Part shown: in pieces, positions 46,613 to 55,027 of the stretch
How positions within the stretch are numbered: the first letter of the stretch is position 1
Layout: every line of letters starts with the position of its first letter
Assembly (NCBI RefSeq): GCF_000242895.2
Contig: NC_021171.1
Coordinates: 3,258,001 to 3,322,000, forward strand
Direction: 5' to 3'
DNA length: 64,000 nucleotides
Origin: Bacillus sp. 1NLA3E
GTDB lineage: Bacteria > Bacillota > Bacilli > Bacillales > Cytobacillaceae
The notes under the pieces: generated by a model
Seen by the model: only the letters and a program-made list of their open reading frames with translations
What the model was told of the DNA's origin: nothing
Database searches by the model: none
Translations under genes and position numbers: made by a program

Positions 46613-47163
46613 TAACGATTTAACGCCTCTTTCAACTGTAAGTATTGAACGGTAAAAATCGTTTTGGCATCGTGGATTTTTTGCTGTGCTATATATTCTA
46701 ACGCTTCGTCTAGCGACAATTCAATTAGATTGATGAATTCATCTTCATCTTGTGCGGCTGGATTTTCTTTTTTCGAAAGACCTCGTGCTTCATATACATA
46801 CACAATTTCATCAGCAAAGCCTGGTGATGTATAAAATGAAGTCACTAACTCTAGCGTTTCACACACATAACCTGTTTCTTCCTCTAACTCCCGAGCAGCA
46901 GACGCAAGTGGTTCTTCGCCTTTTTCAAGTTTACCTGCAGGAATCTCCACTATATTTCGTTCAAGTGCTTTACGAAATTGCTCAACCATCACAATTTTGC
47001 CTTCATCTGTTACGGCAATAATGGCAACGGCACCTGGATGTTTTATTAATTCCCTTTTTGCTATTTTTCCATCCGGTAATTCCACTTCATCAACCTGAAG
47101 GCTGATCACTTTGCCGGCAAAGATTTGCTCTGTTCTAATTGTTTTTTCTTCAAGGCGACTCAT
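46612..47163 (-). CDS. nudF: ADP-ribose pyrophosphatase (Nudix)
   Basis: Start at ATG 47163 (MSRLEEKTIRTEQIFAGKVI). 183 residues; Nudix box GKLEKGEEPLASAARELEEETGY (~78-100) carries the metal-binding Glu residues. Hydrolyses ADP-ribose to AMP and ribose-5-phosphate. Upstream of yqxK and divergent from mciZ. Confidence 0.94.
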   Translation of the reverse strand: MSRLEEKTIRTEQIFAGKVISLQVDEVELPDGKIAKRELIKHPGAVAIIAVTDEGKIVMVEQFRKALERNIVEIPAGKLEKGEEPLASAARELEEETGYVCETLELVTSFYTSPGFADEIVYVYEARGLSKKENPAAQDEDEFINLIELSLDEALEYIAQQKIHDAKTIFTVQYLQLKEALNR

Positions 47164-47238
47164 TTTTTTCGTCACTCCTGTTCTATTCCGATATTAGACT
47201 CATACATTTTATCATACTTTATTTTGGGGGAGTAACGA

Positions 47239-47367
47239 ATGAAAATTTATGGTCATGATAAAGGATTTATCCTCGTAGGAAAAGCATCGGAAATACGACA
47301 AAAGCTTGCGGAATACCGACGCCAATTTGATTTACTGAAGGATTGGGTCGAGGATGTCTCCAAGTAA
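47239..47367 (+). CDS. mciZ: MciZ, peptide inhibitor of FtsZ
   Basis: A 42-residue gene: ATG 47239 behind gggggag, product beginning MKIYGHDKGFILVGKASEI and containing RQKLAEYRRQFDLLKDW. It matches B. subtilis MciZ in the VGKAxEIRxKLxEY and KDW blocks, in length, and in place between nudF and yqkF. MciZ is made in the mother cell under sigma-E and caps FtsZ filaments, stopping further division during sporulation. Too short for routine gene callers. Confidence 0.88.
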   Translation: MKIYGHDKGFILVGKASEIRQKLAEYRRQFDLLKDWVEDVSK

Positions 47368-47443
47368 TGGATCCTCAAATTTGTGTCTGGCTTCTTCCAT
47401 TCGTTAAAATAAAGACAAAAAACGTGGGAATGGAGTGAGGCAA

Positions 47444-48367
47444 ATGGAAAAACGCCAATTAGGCTGCTCTGATCTTTATGTCAGTCGACTTGGTCTAGGT
47501 TGCATGTCGCTTGGGACAGACGAAAAAGCAGCTCACGAAATCATCGAAGCAGCATTGGCGGAAGGCATTAATTATTTTGACACCGCTGATTTATACGATT
47601 TCGGAAAAAATGAGAATATTGTTGGACAAGCCCTAAAAAACATCCGTGAACAGGTGATCATTGCTACTAAGGTGGGCAATCGCTGGACGGACTCAAAGAA
47701 AAGCTGGAGCTGGGATCCTTCAAAGGCTTATATTAAAGAAGAAGTGAAACAAAGCATAAAGCGACTCGGCACTGACTATATCGATTTGTACCAACTGCAT
47801 GGTGGTACGCTTGATGATCCTATCGACGAAACAATTGAAGCGTTTGAAGAATTACGCGCTGAAGGCTTTATCAAACACTATGGGATCTCATCGATTCGTC
47901 CAAATGTGATCCGCGCATATATAAGTAAATCCAATATTGTATCTGTGATGATGCAGTATAGCATCCTGGATCGACGCCCTGAAGAGGAAGCATTGCCACT
48001 GTTACAAAAAAACCGAATAGGTGTGGTGACTCGCGGCCCATTAGCACACGGTTTACTCAGCAATCATCTGCTTGAAAAGGCTTCCGCTGCTGTGCGATCG
48101 AAGGGTTATTTAAATTATTCCTTTGGTGAATTAGCAGGGTTGCTTCCATTGCTAAAAGAAAAACTGGCTTCCGCACGTTCCTTCACAGAAATTGCCTTGC
48201 AGTATAACTTAGCGAACCCAGCGGTTACATCAATTGTTACCGGGGCCAGTTCAGTTGATCAGCTTCAGGCCAACGCTGCCGCCGTATGCAGTAGCCCGCT
48301 AACAAACGATGAAGTTGAGTTAATCCGAAGTTTAGCAAAAGCCAATCGTTATACCCAACACCGCTAA
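47444..48367 (+). CDS. yqkF: YqkF, aldo/keto reductase
   Basis: 307 residues from ATG 47444 (MEKRQLGCSDLYVSRLGLG), behind ggagtgagg. AKR barrel with catalytic Asp/Tyr in YFDTADLYDFGKNE (~46-59), Lys in IIATKVGNRW, and YQLHGG. NADPH-dependent; natural substrate unknown. Confidence 0.93.
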   Translation: MEKRQLGCSDLYVSRLGLGCMSLGTDEKAAHEIIEAALAEGINYFDTADLYDFGKNENIVGQALKNIREQVIIATKVGNRWTDSKKSWSWDPSKAYIKEEVKQSIKRLGTDYIDLYQLHGGTLDDPIDETIEAFEELRAEGFIKHYGISSIRPNVIRAYISKSNIVSVMMQYSILDRRPEEEALPLLQKNRIGVVTRGPLAHGLLSNHLLEKASAAVRSKGYLNYSFGELAGLLPLLKEKLASARSFTEIALQYNLANPAVTSIVTGASSVDQLQANAAAVCSSPLTNDEVELIRSLAKANRYTQHR

Positions 48368-48379
48368 TGGAATTAAAAA

Positions 48380-48518
48380 AGCGGAAGGCGCCCGCCTATC
48401 GGCGTATGGACTGGAGCGCTTTGACTGAGATAAAGGAAACACGAAGAGCGCCAGCGATTCGATGTTGACTTATCGTAGGGAAAAGAGCGAAGTACACTAG
48501 CCGATGGCGCCTTCCGCT
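48380..48518. mobile_element. Second repeat family, 139 bp with 13-bp terminal inverted repeats
   Basis: Ends AGCGGAAGGCGCC (48380-48392) and GGCGCCTTCCGCT (48506-48518) are perfect inverted repeats; inner TATCGGC/GCCGATG continue the symmetry. Non-coding. It follows the yqkF stop by 12 bp, again a 3' untranslated site. A half-copy may lie at 1271-1283. Confidence 0.7.
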
Positions 48519-48562
48519 AGACATCCATCTAAGTTCAAAATTTTATACTTTCTTATCCTATA

Positions 48563-48612
48563 AGAAAAGATAACCCTGATACTGCGTTGTCGCAGTAACT
48601 GAGTTATCTTTT
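48563..48612. terminator. Terminator between yqkF and yqkE
   Basis: Stem AAGATAAC/GTTATCTT around a second stem ACTGCG/CGCAGT; A and T runs on both sides. Confidence 0.8.
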
Positions 48613-48647
48613 TATCGTCGGTGAATACCTTGGTTTATTGAATTTTC

Positions 48648-48899
48648 TTATTTAAATTCTTTCCAATTCATCGGGCTTTCTTTTAACAGCTCTTCAAAGG
48701 ATTTATTTTTCTCTTTTAATCTTCTCTCCTCTTTCTGGCGCTGTTCTTCCGCTTCCTTCTTACGCTCTTCTTCTGCTTTAAGTTCCTGTTGTTTATTTTT
48801 TAACTGATTCACTAAATCGCTACCCAGCATATCGCCTAATGTCACAGCGGCTTCATCTTTTTTAGGTTTTTGTTTTAATTTTGAATGTTGTTTTTTCAT
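48648..48899 (-). CDS. yqkE: YqkE, DUF3886 charged small protein
   Basis: 83 residues. Lys-rich start, TLGDMLGSDLVNQLKNKQQELK (~20-41), then a long Glu/Lys/Arg coiled coil and PMNWKEFK tail, typical of YqkE. No known function. Confidence 0.85.
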   Translation of the reverse strand: MKKQHSKLKQKPKKDEAAVTLGDMLGSDLVNQLKNKQQELKAEEERKKEAEEQRQKEERRLKEKNKSFEELLKESPMNWKEFK

Positions 48900-49009
48900 G
48901 ATAATCCCCCACTGAAAGTTTCCTTACTATTATATCATTTCCAGGAAAGTTCAGCATGTATAACGTTGCCGTCTTTCATCCATCTTATAAGGGAAAGGGG
49001 ATGTTAAAC

Positions 49010-49141
49010 ATGAGTCAGAAGCGTGCAAAAGGATTTAGTCAAAAAGGAAAATCCTCAAGTGATACAACCAGACCAGTGATGGCTTCAGAGGATATGGAAA
49101 AAGCCCTCCATCCAACCAAACGACAAAATGCCAAACAGTAG
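49010..49141 (+). CDS. Small basic hypothetical protein
   Basis: 43 residues from ATG 49010 behind aagggga; product begins MSQKRAKGFSQKGKSSSDTT. Highly basic and disordered-looking. The place corresponds to a small gene upstream of yqkD in B. subtilis; it might be a minor spore or nucleoid protein, but I cannot confirm this. It has its own terminator. Confidence 0.6.
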   Translation: MSQKRAKGFSQKGKSSSDTTRPVMASEDMEKALHPTKRQNAKQ

Positions 49142-49150
49142 TATTTTAGA

Positions 49151-49184
49151 AGGGTGACTCCATATTTGGATCACCTCTTTTTTT
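49151..49184 (+). terminator. Terminator of the small basic gene
   Basis: Stem GGTGACTCCA/TGGATCACC with T7. Confidence 0.85.
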
Positions 49185-49405
49185 GTGGAAAAGGGGCGGA
49201 GCGCCGCATAAATAAATCAACTTAACTATATGTTGTGAGAAACATACGTCTTTCACTTTATATAGTTGAAGTTAGCTCTGCTCACACCGCCTTATTATGT
49301 TGGGGTACTGCTCTTTATTCATTCTTTTCCATGCAAGGTTGGGTTTTTGTCTACAACTTCACAATAGTGGTAAAATAAAGAAAACATCGGTTTGGAGGGG
49401 TTGGC

Positions 49406-50329
49406 TTGAAAAAGACTTTTCGTTACTTCGCGTCTTTCTTATTAGTGACGGCTTCCATTGGCGTATACTTTTCAAATCGCCTTATGTATATGAAAAAGAA
49501 AGATGAGAAATTAATTCTGAAGCGGGAAACCGAGTCAGGACGGTATGATCCAGTTAAGTTTGAAAGCTTACCTAAACAGGAGGTGTCAATTGCTTCTCCG
49601 TTTGGATATACACTAAAGACCATTTTGGTCGAACCACATCATACAAACCGCTATATTATTATTTGTCATGGTGTTACCGAAACTAAGGTGAATTCGGTTA
49701 AATATATGAACCTTTTTCTTGAACGAGGCTTTAACGCAGTGATTTATGATCATCGTCGTCACGGGGAATCTGGGGGTAAAACAACGAGCTTTGGCCACTA
49801 TGAAAAATTGGATTTAAAGGCAGTGGTAGATTGGCTCAAAAAGGAAAAAGGGCCAGAGCTTCTTTTAGGCATTCATGGTGAGTCAATGGGCGCTGCTACG
49901 ATGCTGCTTTACGCAGGAATGATCCAAGATGGAGCCGATTTTTATATTGCCGATTGTCCTTTTTCTGATTTTAAGGAACAGCTGACCTACCAGATTAAAG
50001 AAGACATGAAATTGCCACCTCGCCTGGTGCTCCCGATTGGCGATTTATTTTTGCGGCTTCGTGACAAATACTCAGTGAAAGAGGTTTCACCTATTTCCGT
50101 AATTGAAAACATTAAAAACCCGATTCTTTTTATTCACAGCCAGATGGATGACTTCATTTTACCATCGATGTCTGAGGCTTTATATGAAAAGAAAAAGGGT
50201 CCAAAGAAGCTATTTCTAGCTGCCAATGGTGTTCATGCCCAATCCTTTAATGAAAACCGAAAAGATTATGAGAATGTCGTTGATGAATTTTTGGAGGAGT
50301 TTGTGTTTCGGGAGCACCAGGAGGAATAG
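49406..50329 (+). CDS. yqkD: YqkD, alpha/beta hydrolase
   Basis: 307 residues starting at TTG 49406 behind ggagggg. N-terminal membrane anchor (~5-25), then an alpha/beta hydrolase domain: oxyanion HGVTE (~89), nucleophile elbow GIHGESMGAA (~150-159), Asp in SQMDDFILP (~250) and His in NGVHAQSF (~284). Probably an esterase acting outside the membrane; substrate unknown. Confidence 0.9.
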   Translation: MKKTFRYFASFLLVTASIGVYFSNRLMYMKKKDEKLILKRETESGRYDPVKFESLPKQEVSIASPFGYTLKTILVEPHHTNRYIIICHGVTETKVNSVKYMNLFLERGFNAVIYDHRRHGESGGKTTSFGHYEKLDLKAVVDWLKKEKGPELLLGIHGESMGAATMLLYAGMIQDGADFYIADCPFSDFKEQLTYQIKEDMKLPPRLVLPIGDLFLRLRDKYSVKEVSPISVIENIKNPILFIHSQMDDFILPSMSEALYEKKKGPKKLFLAANGVHAQSFNENRKDYENVVDEFLEEFVFREHQEE

Positions 50330-50413
50330 TTAAAAAGGGCTGACCACAATTGGGTAAGCCGTTCTCTTTTGGAGTATCAGCAACAATAAAAACATATTGA
50401 GGTAGTGCATTTT

Positions 50414-50542
50414 GCGGACATAAGTGACCTTATTTTTGATTTATTCCCCTTTTTTCTACTTTAGCGGACATGGGATATCTTATTTACATAAAAACAAATG
50501 AATCATGCTCACTTATCAACAAATAAGGAATCCAGTGTCCGG
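50414..50542. repeat. Triple spaced motif in the yqkD-yqkB gap
   Basis: GCGGACAT-N7-CTTATTT occurs at 50414-50435 and 50464-50485. An inverted variant (AAATAAG-N7-GTGTCCGG) lies at 50521-50542. No open frame. Otherwise the gap (50330-50599) is empty. Confidence 0.55.
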
Positions 50543-50599
50543 TTAGCCTATCAAAACAACCCTTTTTGTCAAAATAACGGAACAGATGTCCATATATAT

Positions 50600-50926
50600 T
50601 TATTTTGTTTGATCCAGCAAACTCATCCGCGGATTTAAATACTGACTGGTACTTTTTAATTGGAAAGTATTACTGCTAGGCGAAAAATCAACCTGCATCG
50701 TTTCATCAAAAAATATTTGCTTGTCCTTCTCGACGTAAATAGATCGATCATTGGTTTTCACTTCCACGTCATCAGCTTCCACTTCTGCCACGAACCATAA
50801 CACCGGTACACCGTTAACTGCACAGCCACAACCATCTATATCATACACTAGCTTTAAATAACCATTTTTTCCAGATGTCTTTTCACTAATTTTCTTTCCT
50901 GCTGCCTCACTGATTGTAATCTTCAT
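50600..50926 (-). CDS. yqkB: YqkB, HesB/IscA-like iron-sulfur protein
   Basis: 108 residues with an IscA-like fold. Cys in DIDGCGCAVNG (~33) is kept but the usual C-terminal CGC pair is missing, as in the YqkB/YneR subfamily, so classical cluster-carrier activity is uncertain. Confidence 0.85.
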   Translation of the reverse strand: MKITISEAAGKKISEKTSGKNGYLKLVYDIDGCGCAVNGVPVLWFVAEVEADDVEVKTNDRSIYVEKDKQIFFDETMQVDFSPSSNTFQLKSTSQYLNPRMSLLDQTK

Positions 50927-51015
50927 GTTTTTTCCCCTTCCCTTTGTGCCCCCCTATTTTAGCATATTTGCAATTTCCGTTTCTCTTTTTATGACTGTAA
51001 AACCGTGTTTCTATC

Positions 51016-51348
51016 CTAATCCGACAACCGAACATCGAAAATATCTGACAGCTTAATTTGATGAACCTCATCAAATCGGTCAATAATTTGGAGCCTCTGA
51101 TCAAGTGCGTCCCAATGATGAATTTTCCCAATCACCAGTTCATAATGTTTTGCACAGTAATGGGTGACCGTTACCACTTGATTAAATTCCATTGCACTCG
51201 AAATCGTTTCATTCATCAAATCAAGCTGTTGTTCATCCAATTGCTTTTTGTACTCGTACGTATCTTCTTTCACCCAATCCCGTAGCATTTTTACATGCTC
51301 AGGAAGCATCATCGATGTCCATTTAATTCTACCGCGATCACGAATCAT
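51016..51348 (-). CDS. yqjX: YqjX, YolD-like protein
   Basis: 110 residues of the YolD family: MIRDRGRIKWTSMMLPEHVK at the start and a beta-rich SH3-like second half (GKIHHWDALDQRLQIIDRFD). YolD-like genes always follow Y-family polymerases in Bacillus; the role is unknown. 32 bp behind yqjW. Confidence 0.92.
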   Translation of the reverse strand: MIRDRGRIKWTSMMLPEHVKMLRDWVKEDTYEYKKQLDEQQLDLMNETISSAMEFNQVVTVTHYCAKHYELVIGKIHHWDALDQRLQIIDRFDEVHQIKLSDIFDVRLSD

Positions 51349-51380
51349 CCCGGTTCACCTCTTCTTTTCAAAAATAAAAC

Positions 51381-52640
51381 CTATCTTTTATGCCCGCCCA
51401 CCAGCTTGGCTCTATGCCTTGATGTCCCGGCTTCCGTGTAAGAAACGGCACGTAATAAGGAACCCGAACCGAACCGATTACGAATCCCATCAACAACGTA
51501 ACCAAGCTCCCGCTTTTTCCACCTATTCATTTCAAACAGATTTAACTGCATTTCATGGTCATCAACAAGGTTACCTAATGAAAGGGCGATTTGCCGAACT
51601 GTTTTTCCTTGATAGTTCTCACGGAAAAGTTCTAGACATACCCGATAAAGATCCATCGTAATATTAGTCGGCTCGGCAATGGTTCGCGAACGATGAAAGC
51701 CACCGCCAAACTCATCCTTGCTATAGCCAAGACTAAAGCTAATCGTCCTGCCTGCTTTCCGACGGTTGCGCGCCCTTCTAGCCACTTCTTCACACATCTC
51801 AAGAATCACACTCTTAATTTCATGCTCATCTTTATAATCTCGAAGCAAAATCTGACTTTTTCCAAAGCTAACTTGCCCCTCTATAATCGGAGCTCCAATC
51901 TCGGAAAAATCGACTCCCCAGGCATGATAATAAAGCTGGTTGCCCATAATGCCGAATTTCTTCTCGAGTTTCTTTAAATCATAGCGGGCAAGCTGACCAA
52001 CGGAGAAAATCCCCATGCTATTTAACGTTTTTTCCACTTGTCTGCCAATCCCCCACATTTCCCGTAAAGGCGAAACGGGCCACAACTTAGTTTGAACATC
52101 ATCATACGTCCATTCAGCGATGCCGGTCTTTTTTGCATCTAGATCAAGGCACAGCTTTGACATCAGCATGTTCGGACCAATACCGATCGTACAGGTCAAC
52201 TGAAACTCTCTTTCGATATCATCTTTAATTTTTCGGGCAATCGTCCAGACATCCCCCCAAAGGTTAGATGCACCGTCCACCTTCAAAAAACTCTCGTCAA
52301 CACTATAAACATGAATGGCTTCTTTTGGAACGTAGCGATGAAACACACGCGTAAGCTCGGTGGAAATGCGCAAATACATCGCCATCATCGGTTCAACAAC
52401 GCGAATTTGCGGATCCTTTGGGATCTCAAACATACGTGATCCAGTTTTAATACCATATTCTTTTTTCATACGGGGAGAGGAAGCAAGGACAACACTGCCT
52501 TGCCGGTCTTGGTTTCCGACCACCGCCAAGTAGCATTCCAGCGGGTCCAGGCCAAGTATGACAGCAGAGCAACTTGCATAAAAGCTCTTCATGTCGACAC
52601 ATAATACATGCTGTTTTGGCATTGTGCTGTAATCCACCAT
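51381..52640 (-). CDS. yqjW: YqjW, Y-family DNA polymerase (UV-damage repair)
   Basis: 419 residues. Catalytic palm: VLCVDMKSFYASC (Asp, ~12-24) and VYSVDESFLKVDG (Asp-Glu, ~110-122); helix-hairpin-helix around MWGIGRQVEKTLNSMGIF; little-finger domain to the end. Translesion synthesis after DNA damage, induced through the SOS boxes upstream. Close to UvrX and UmuC-like polymerases of Bacillus. Forms an operon with yqjX. Confidence 0.94.
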   Translation of the reverse strand: MVDYSTMPKQHVLCVDMKSFYASCSAVILGLDPLECYLAVVGNQDRQGSVVLASSPRMKKEYGIKTGSRMFEIPKDPQIRVVEPMMAMYLRISTELTRVFHRYVPKEAIHVYSVDESFLKVDGASNLWGDVWTIARKIKDDIEREFQLTCTIGIGPNMLMSKLCLDLDAKKTGIAEWTYDDVQTKLWPVSPLREMWGIGRQVEKTLNSMGIFSVGQLARYDLKKLEKKFGIMGNQLYYHAWGVDFSEIGAPIIEGQVSFGKSQILLRDYKDEHEIKSVILEMCEEVARRARNRRKAGRTISFSLGYSKDEFGGGFHRSRTIAEPTNITMDLYRVCLELFRENYQGKTVRQIALSLGNLVDDHEMQLNLFEMNRWKKRELGYVVDGIRNRFGSGSLLRAVSYTEAGTSRHRAKLVGGHKR

Positions 52641-52661
52641 AATGGTCCCCTCTCAAAATAC

Positions 52662-52673
52662 GAACGTTAGTTC
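52662..52673. promoter_or_regulatory. LexA (SOS) box 1 before yqjW
   Basis: GAACGTTAGTTC fits the Bacillus SOS consensus GAAC-N4-GTTC perfectly, 22 bp upstream of the yqjW start. Confidence 0.85.
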
Positions 52674-52697
52674 TTTTATTGTACTCCTAATCTTAAG

Positions 52698-52711
52698 CGA
52701 ATATACGTTCG
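52698..52711. promoter_or_regulatory. LexA (SOS) box 2 before yqjW
   Basis: CGAATATACGTTCG has one mismatch to CGAAC-N4-GTTCG. It is ~37 bp from box 1. Confidence 0.7.
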
Positions 52712-52808
52712 TTTTCAATGGAATTTTTTGGAGGGTTTAATCATCAGAAAACTATCATCTATCAATAGCATATCTATCTTTTGTAAAAAATTGGATATCA
52801 GTGTTATA

Positions 52809-52841
52809 TTAACTTTACAAAATGTTAAGTTAACTATACAA
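52809..52841. promoter_or_regulatory. Direct-repeat operator candidate before the XRE gene
   Basis: TTAACTTTACAA (52809-52820) and TTAACTATACAA (52830-52841) are 21 bp apart, two helical turns, fitting binding of a regulator on one DNA face, perhaps the XRE protein itself. Confidence 0.5.
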
Positions 52842-52895
52842 TAAAAAGAAAATATGTTAGCCTAAATTACCATTTTAACGAGGAGGAGCATAAAT

Positions 52896-53111
52896 GTGGC
52901 AATCCAAAACCGCGTGAAAGAACTGAGAGCAAAGCATAGCTATTCACAATCGGACTTAGCCGAAAAGGTTGGCGTAACCCGCCAGACAATCGCTGCAATT
53001 GAAAAAGGCGACTATGTTCCTTCCCTATTGCTCGGGCTCTTACTATGCGATATTTTTCATTTGCCGATGGAAGAAATATTCTGGTTGAAGAAAAAGGAGG
53101 GAGAAATTTGA
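52896..53111 (+). CDS. XRE-family small transcription regulator
   Basis: 71 residues from GTG 52896 behind aggagga. Almost the whole protein is one helix-turn-helix (SYSQSDLAEKVGVTRQTIAAIEKGDYVPSLLL, ~15-46). Similar to YgzD/YozG-type regulators paired with a membrane protein. The stop codon overlaps the next gene's TTG start, so the two form an operon and probably an autoregulated pair. Confidence 0.88.
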   Translation: MAIQNRVKELRAKHSYSQSDLAEKVGVTRQTIAAIEKGDYVPSLLLGLLLCDIFHLPMEEIFWLKKKEGEI

Positions 53112-53578
53112 AACGTGCAGTAAGTACACTAATTTTAAGTCTTGCGTCACTGTTTTTTATAGGATGGGCAACTACATCACTGTATAATGCGAACATACAA
53201 TTCGCAAAAATTATGAAATATCCTGAACCACCATGGGAAATCAGTATGAACGCTATTCCCCTATTTTCCCTTCTCACCTTCGGATTAATATTAACCGTGG
53301 TGTATTTAGTGATTAAACAAAAGAAGAAAAAACCGATTTCATTCTGGCTTTTTCCACTTCAATTCTCTGAGGACGATGAGCGGGAGAAGATGATATCAGG
53401 AGAAGCCTGCCGAAAAGCTTTTATATCTACTTGGTACTCAGCACCAATCATTGCAATTTTATTATCCATCTATCCTCTCATCCAGACTGCATTTCCATAC
53501 TTCCCAATTTTGATGGTCATGATCATTCCTGCGGTGCAAATCGTCGTCTATTTTATCGCAATCAGAAAAATATTATAA
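53108..53578 (+). CDS. Membrane protein cotranscribed with XRE regulator
   Basis: 156 residues from TTG 53108 behind aaggagg. Four membrane helices (~6-26, ~44-64, ~105-125 and ~130-150) with a charged loop QFSEDDEREKMISGEACRKAF (~81-101). I do not recognise a precise family. The overlapping XRE gene suggests the pair is regulated together. Confidence 0.75.
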   Translation: MKRAVSTLILSLASLFFIGWATTSLYNANIQFAKIMKYPEPPWEISMNAIPLFSLLTFGLILTVVYLVIKQKKKKPISFWLFPLQFSEDDEREKMISGEACRKAFISTWYSAPIIAILLSIYPLIQTAFPYFPILMVMIIPAVQIVVYFIAIRKIL

Positions 53579-53605
53579 GAAAAGTGCAAGTGCCCTGGTT
53601 AGCGC

Positions 53606-53646
53606 AAAAAGGTGCCTCCTCCAAACCGTGAGGATGGCACCATTTT
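53606..53646. terminator. Bidirectional terminator after the membrane-protein gene
   Basis: Stem AAAAGGTGCC-CCTC/GAGG-GGCACCATTTT; serves both convergent genes and overlaps the lipoprotein stop codon. Confidence 0.8.
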
Positions 53647-54166
53647 ATTGTTTCAAGATTTGCTTCGTCTCAAAATCGTACTGAATCGTGACAGGGTTCG
53701 GATTTCCCAAGGTTACACCGGCGATCGTCGCTTGAAAATACGCTTTACTCACTTGGGTATCTTGAAAAATAACTGTATTTCCATAATTTGCTCTCGCATA
53801 ATCAACAATTGCCTTAACGGCAGTCTGCATCAGCCCGCTGTCCTTATCTGTTATAACAACAATCTTTTTCACATCTGCCTGAGCTGGAAAGGATTCGCGT
53901 ATACCGCCTTCAAACCAGGGTTCGACCTTTACCCCGATAGCGAGATCGGTAAATTTCATTTGCTCTCCTTTTTCAGAGACAACTTCTGTATTTTTATCAG
54001 CAGAAAAGCATGTATCGTTCACGAGAATTTGCATATTAGCAATATCAGTAATATAGCCTGTTTTTGCTTTCGTCAAATCAGTAGTACGACTAAAACTGCT
54101 GCACCCTGCCAATACCGAAAACATAGCTAAAAAAATTACCACAGCAACAAGCCTTTTAATCCGCAT
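53645..54166 (-). CDS. Lipoprotein with DUF3221-like domain
   Basis: 173 residues from ATG 54166 behind agaggtgg. Lipobox VLAGC (Cys ~21) after a basic, hydrophobic signal. Following GYITDIANMQILVND (~37-51) resembles DUF3221, a beta-barrel domain of Bacillus lipoproteins. The C-terminal half is unassigned. Function unknown. Confidence 0.75.
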   Translation of the reverse strand: MRIKRLVAVVIFLAMFSVLAGCSSFSRTTDLTKAKTGYITDIANMQILVNDTCFSADKNTEVVSEKGEQMKFTDLAIGVKVEPWFEGGIRESFPAQADVKKIVVITDKDSGLMQTAVKAIVDYARANYGNTVIFQDTQVSKAYFQATIAGVTLGNPNPVTIQYDFETKQILKQ

Positions 54167-54219
54167 CAACAACCACCTCTTACCATTATCGACGGAAAAG
54201 AACAGAAAAGGTTACCTCA

Positions 54220-55017
54220 TTACTTCTGATTAAACGCCCGCTTCCCTAACCGTTCGACAACACGAGGGAACAACGTGTAAAAGATACTTGTGGTATTCAT
54301 CCAGCGCGGCAGATTTATTTCCCGCGTTCTGGTGAGCATGCGCTCGACGATTTGGCGTGCGACATATTCAGGTTTCAAAACCCATCTTTGAATATTTTTC
54401 AAATAGGTTCCTTCTTCGTCAGCAATATTGAAAAAATTGGTGGCGATTGGACCAGGATTAACAGTTGTTACATAAATATTGAGGTCATCAAGCTCCATCC
54501 GCAAGCTGTTTGAATAGCCAAGGACAGCATGCTTCGTTGCCGAGTACACACTTGATTTCGGCGTAGCCATTTTTCCAGCTTGGGAGGCAATGTTAATGAT
54601 ATGGCCAGAGCGTCGTTCACGCATGATAGGAAGAACCATGCTTGTGCAGGCCATTAGCCCTACCACATTCACCTCAAACATGCTTTTGATTTCTTCGATG
54701 GGCGCTTCATGAGCCGCTCGGAAAATGCCAAAGCCGGCGTTATTTACTAATATATCTACATGCCCCAATCGATCAAACACGTCTGAAAAAACGATTTTTA
54801 TTGCGTTCGTGTCCGACACATCAAGCTGATATACGAGCACTTCAGCCTGATACCGTGCTTGCAAATCATCTTTAAGTTTTTCTAACTTATCTATGCTTCT
54901 GGCCATCAGGACAAGTCGTGCTCCAGACTCAGCACAAAGTGCCGCCATTTCGGCGCCAATTCCCCCTGATGCTCCAGTAATCAAAATATTTTTCCCTTTA
55001 AGTCGGTCATTTTTCAT
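54220..55017 (-). CDS. yqjQ: YqjQ, short-chain dehydrogenase
   Basis: 265 residues from ATG 55017 (MKNDRLKGKNILITGASGGI), behind gaggtg. Cofactor motif TGASGGIG, NNAG motif (LVNNAGFGIF), catalytic Ser (NIASQAGKMATP) and YSATK. An oxidoreductase of unknown substrate. 11 bp behind yqjP. Confidence 0.93.
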   Translation of the reverse strand: MKNDRLKGKNILITGASGGIGAEMAALCAESGARLVLMARSIDKLEKLKDDLQARYQAEVLVYQLDVSDTNAIKIVFSDVFDRLGHVDILVNNAGFGIFRAAHEAPIEEIKSMFEVNVVGLMACTSMVLPIMRERRSGHIINIASQAGKMATPKSSVYSATKHAVLGYSNSLRMELDDLNIYVTTVNPGPIATNFFNIADEEGTYLKNIQRWVLKPEYVARQIVERMLTRTREINLPRWMNTTSIFYTLFPRVVERLGKRAFNQK

Positions 55018-55027
55018 TATAGACACC

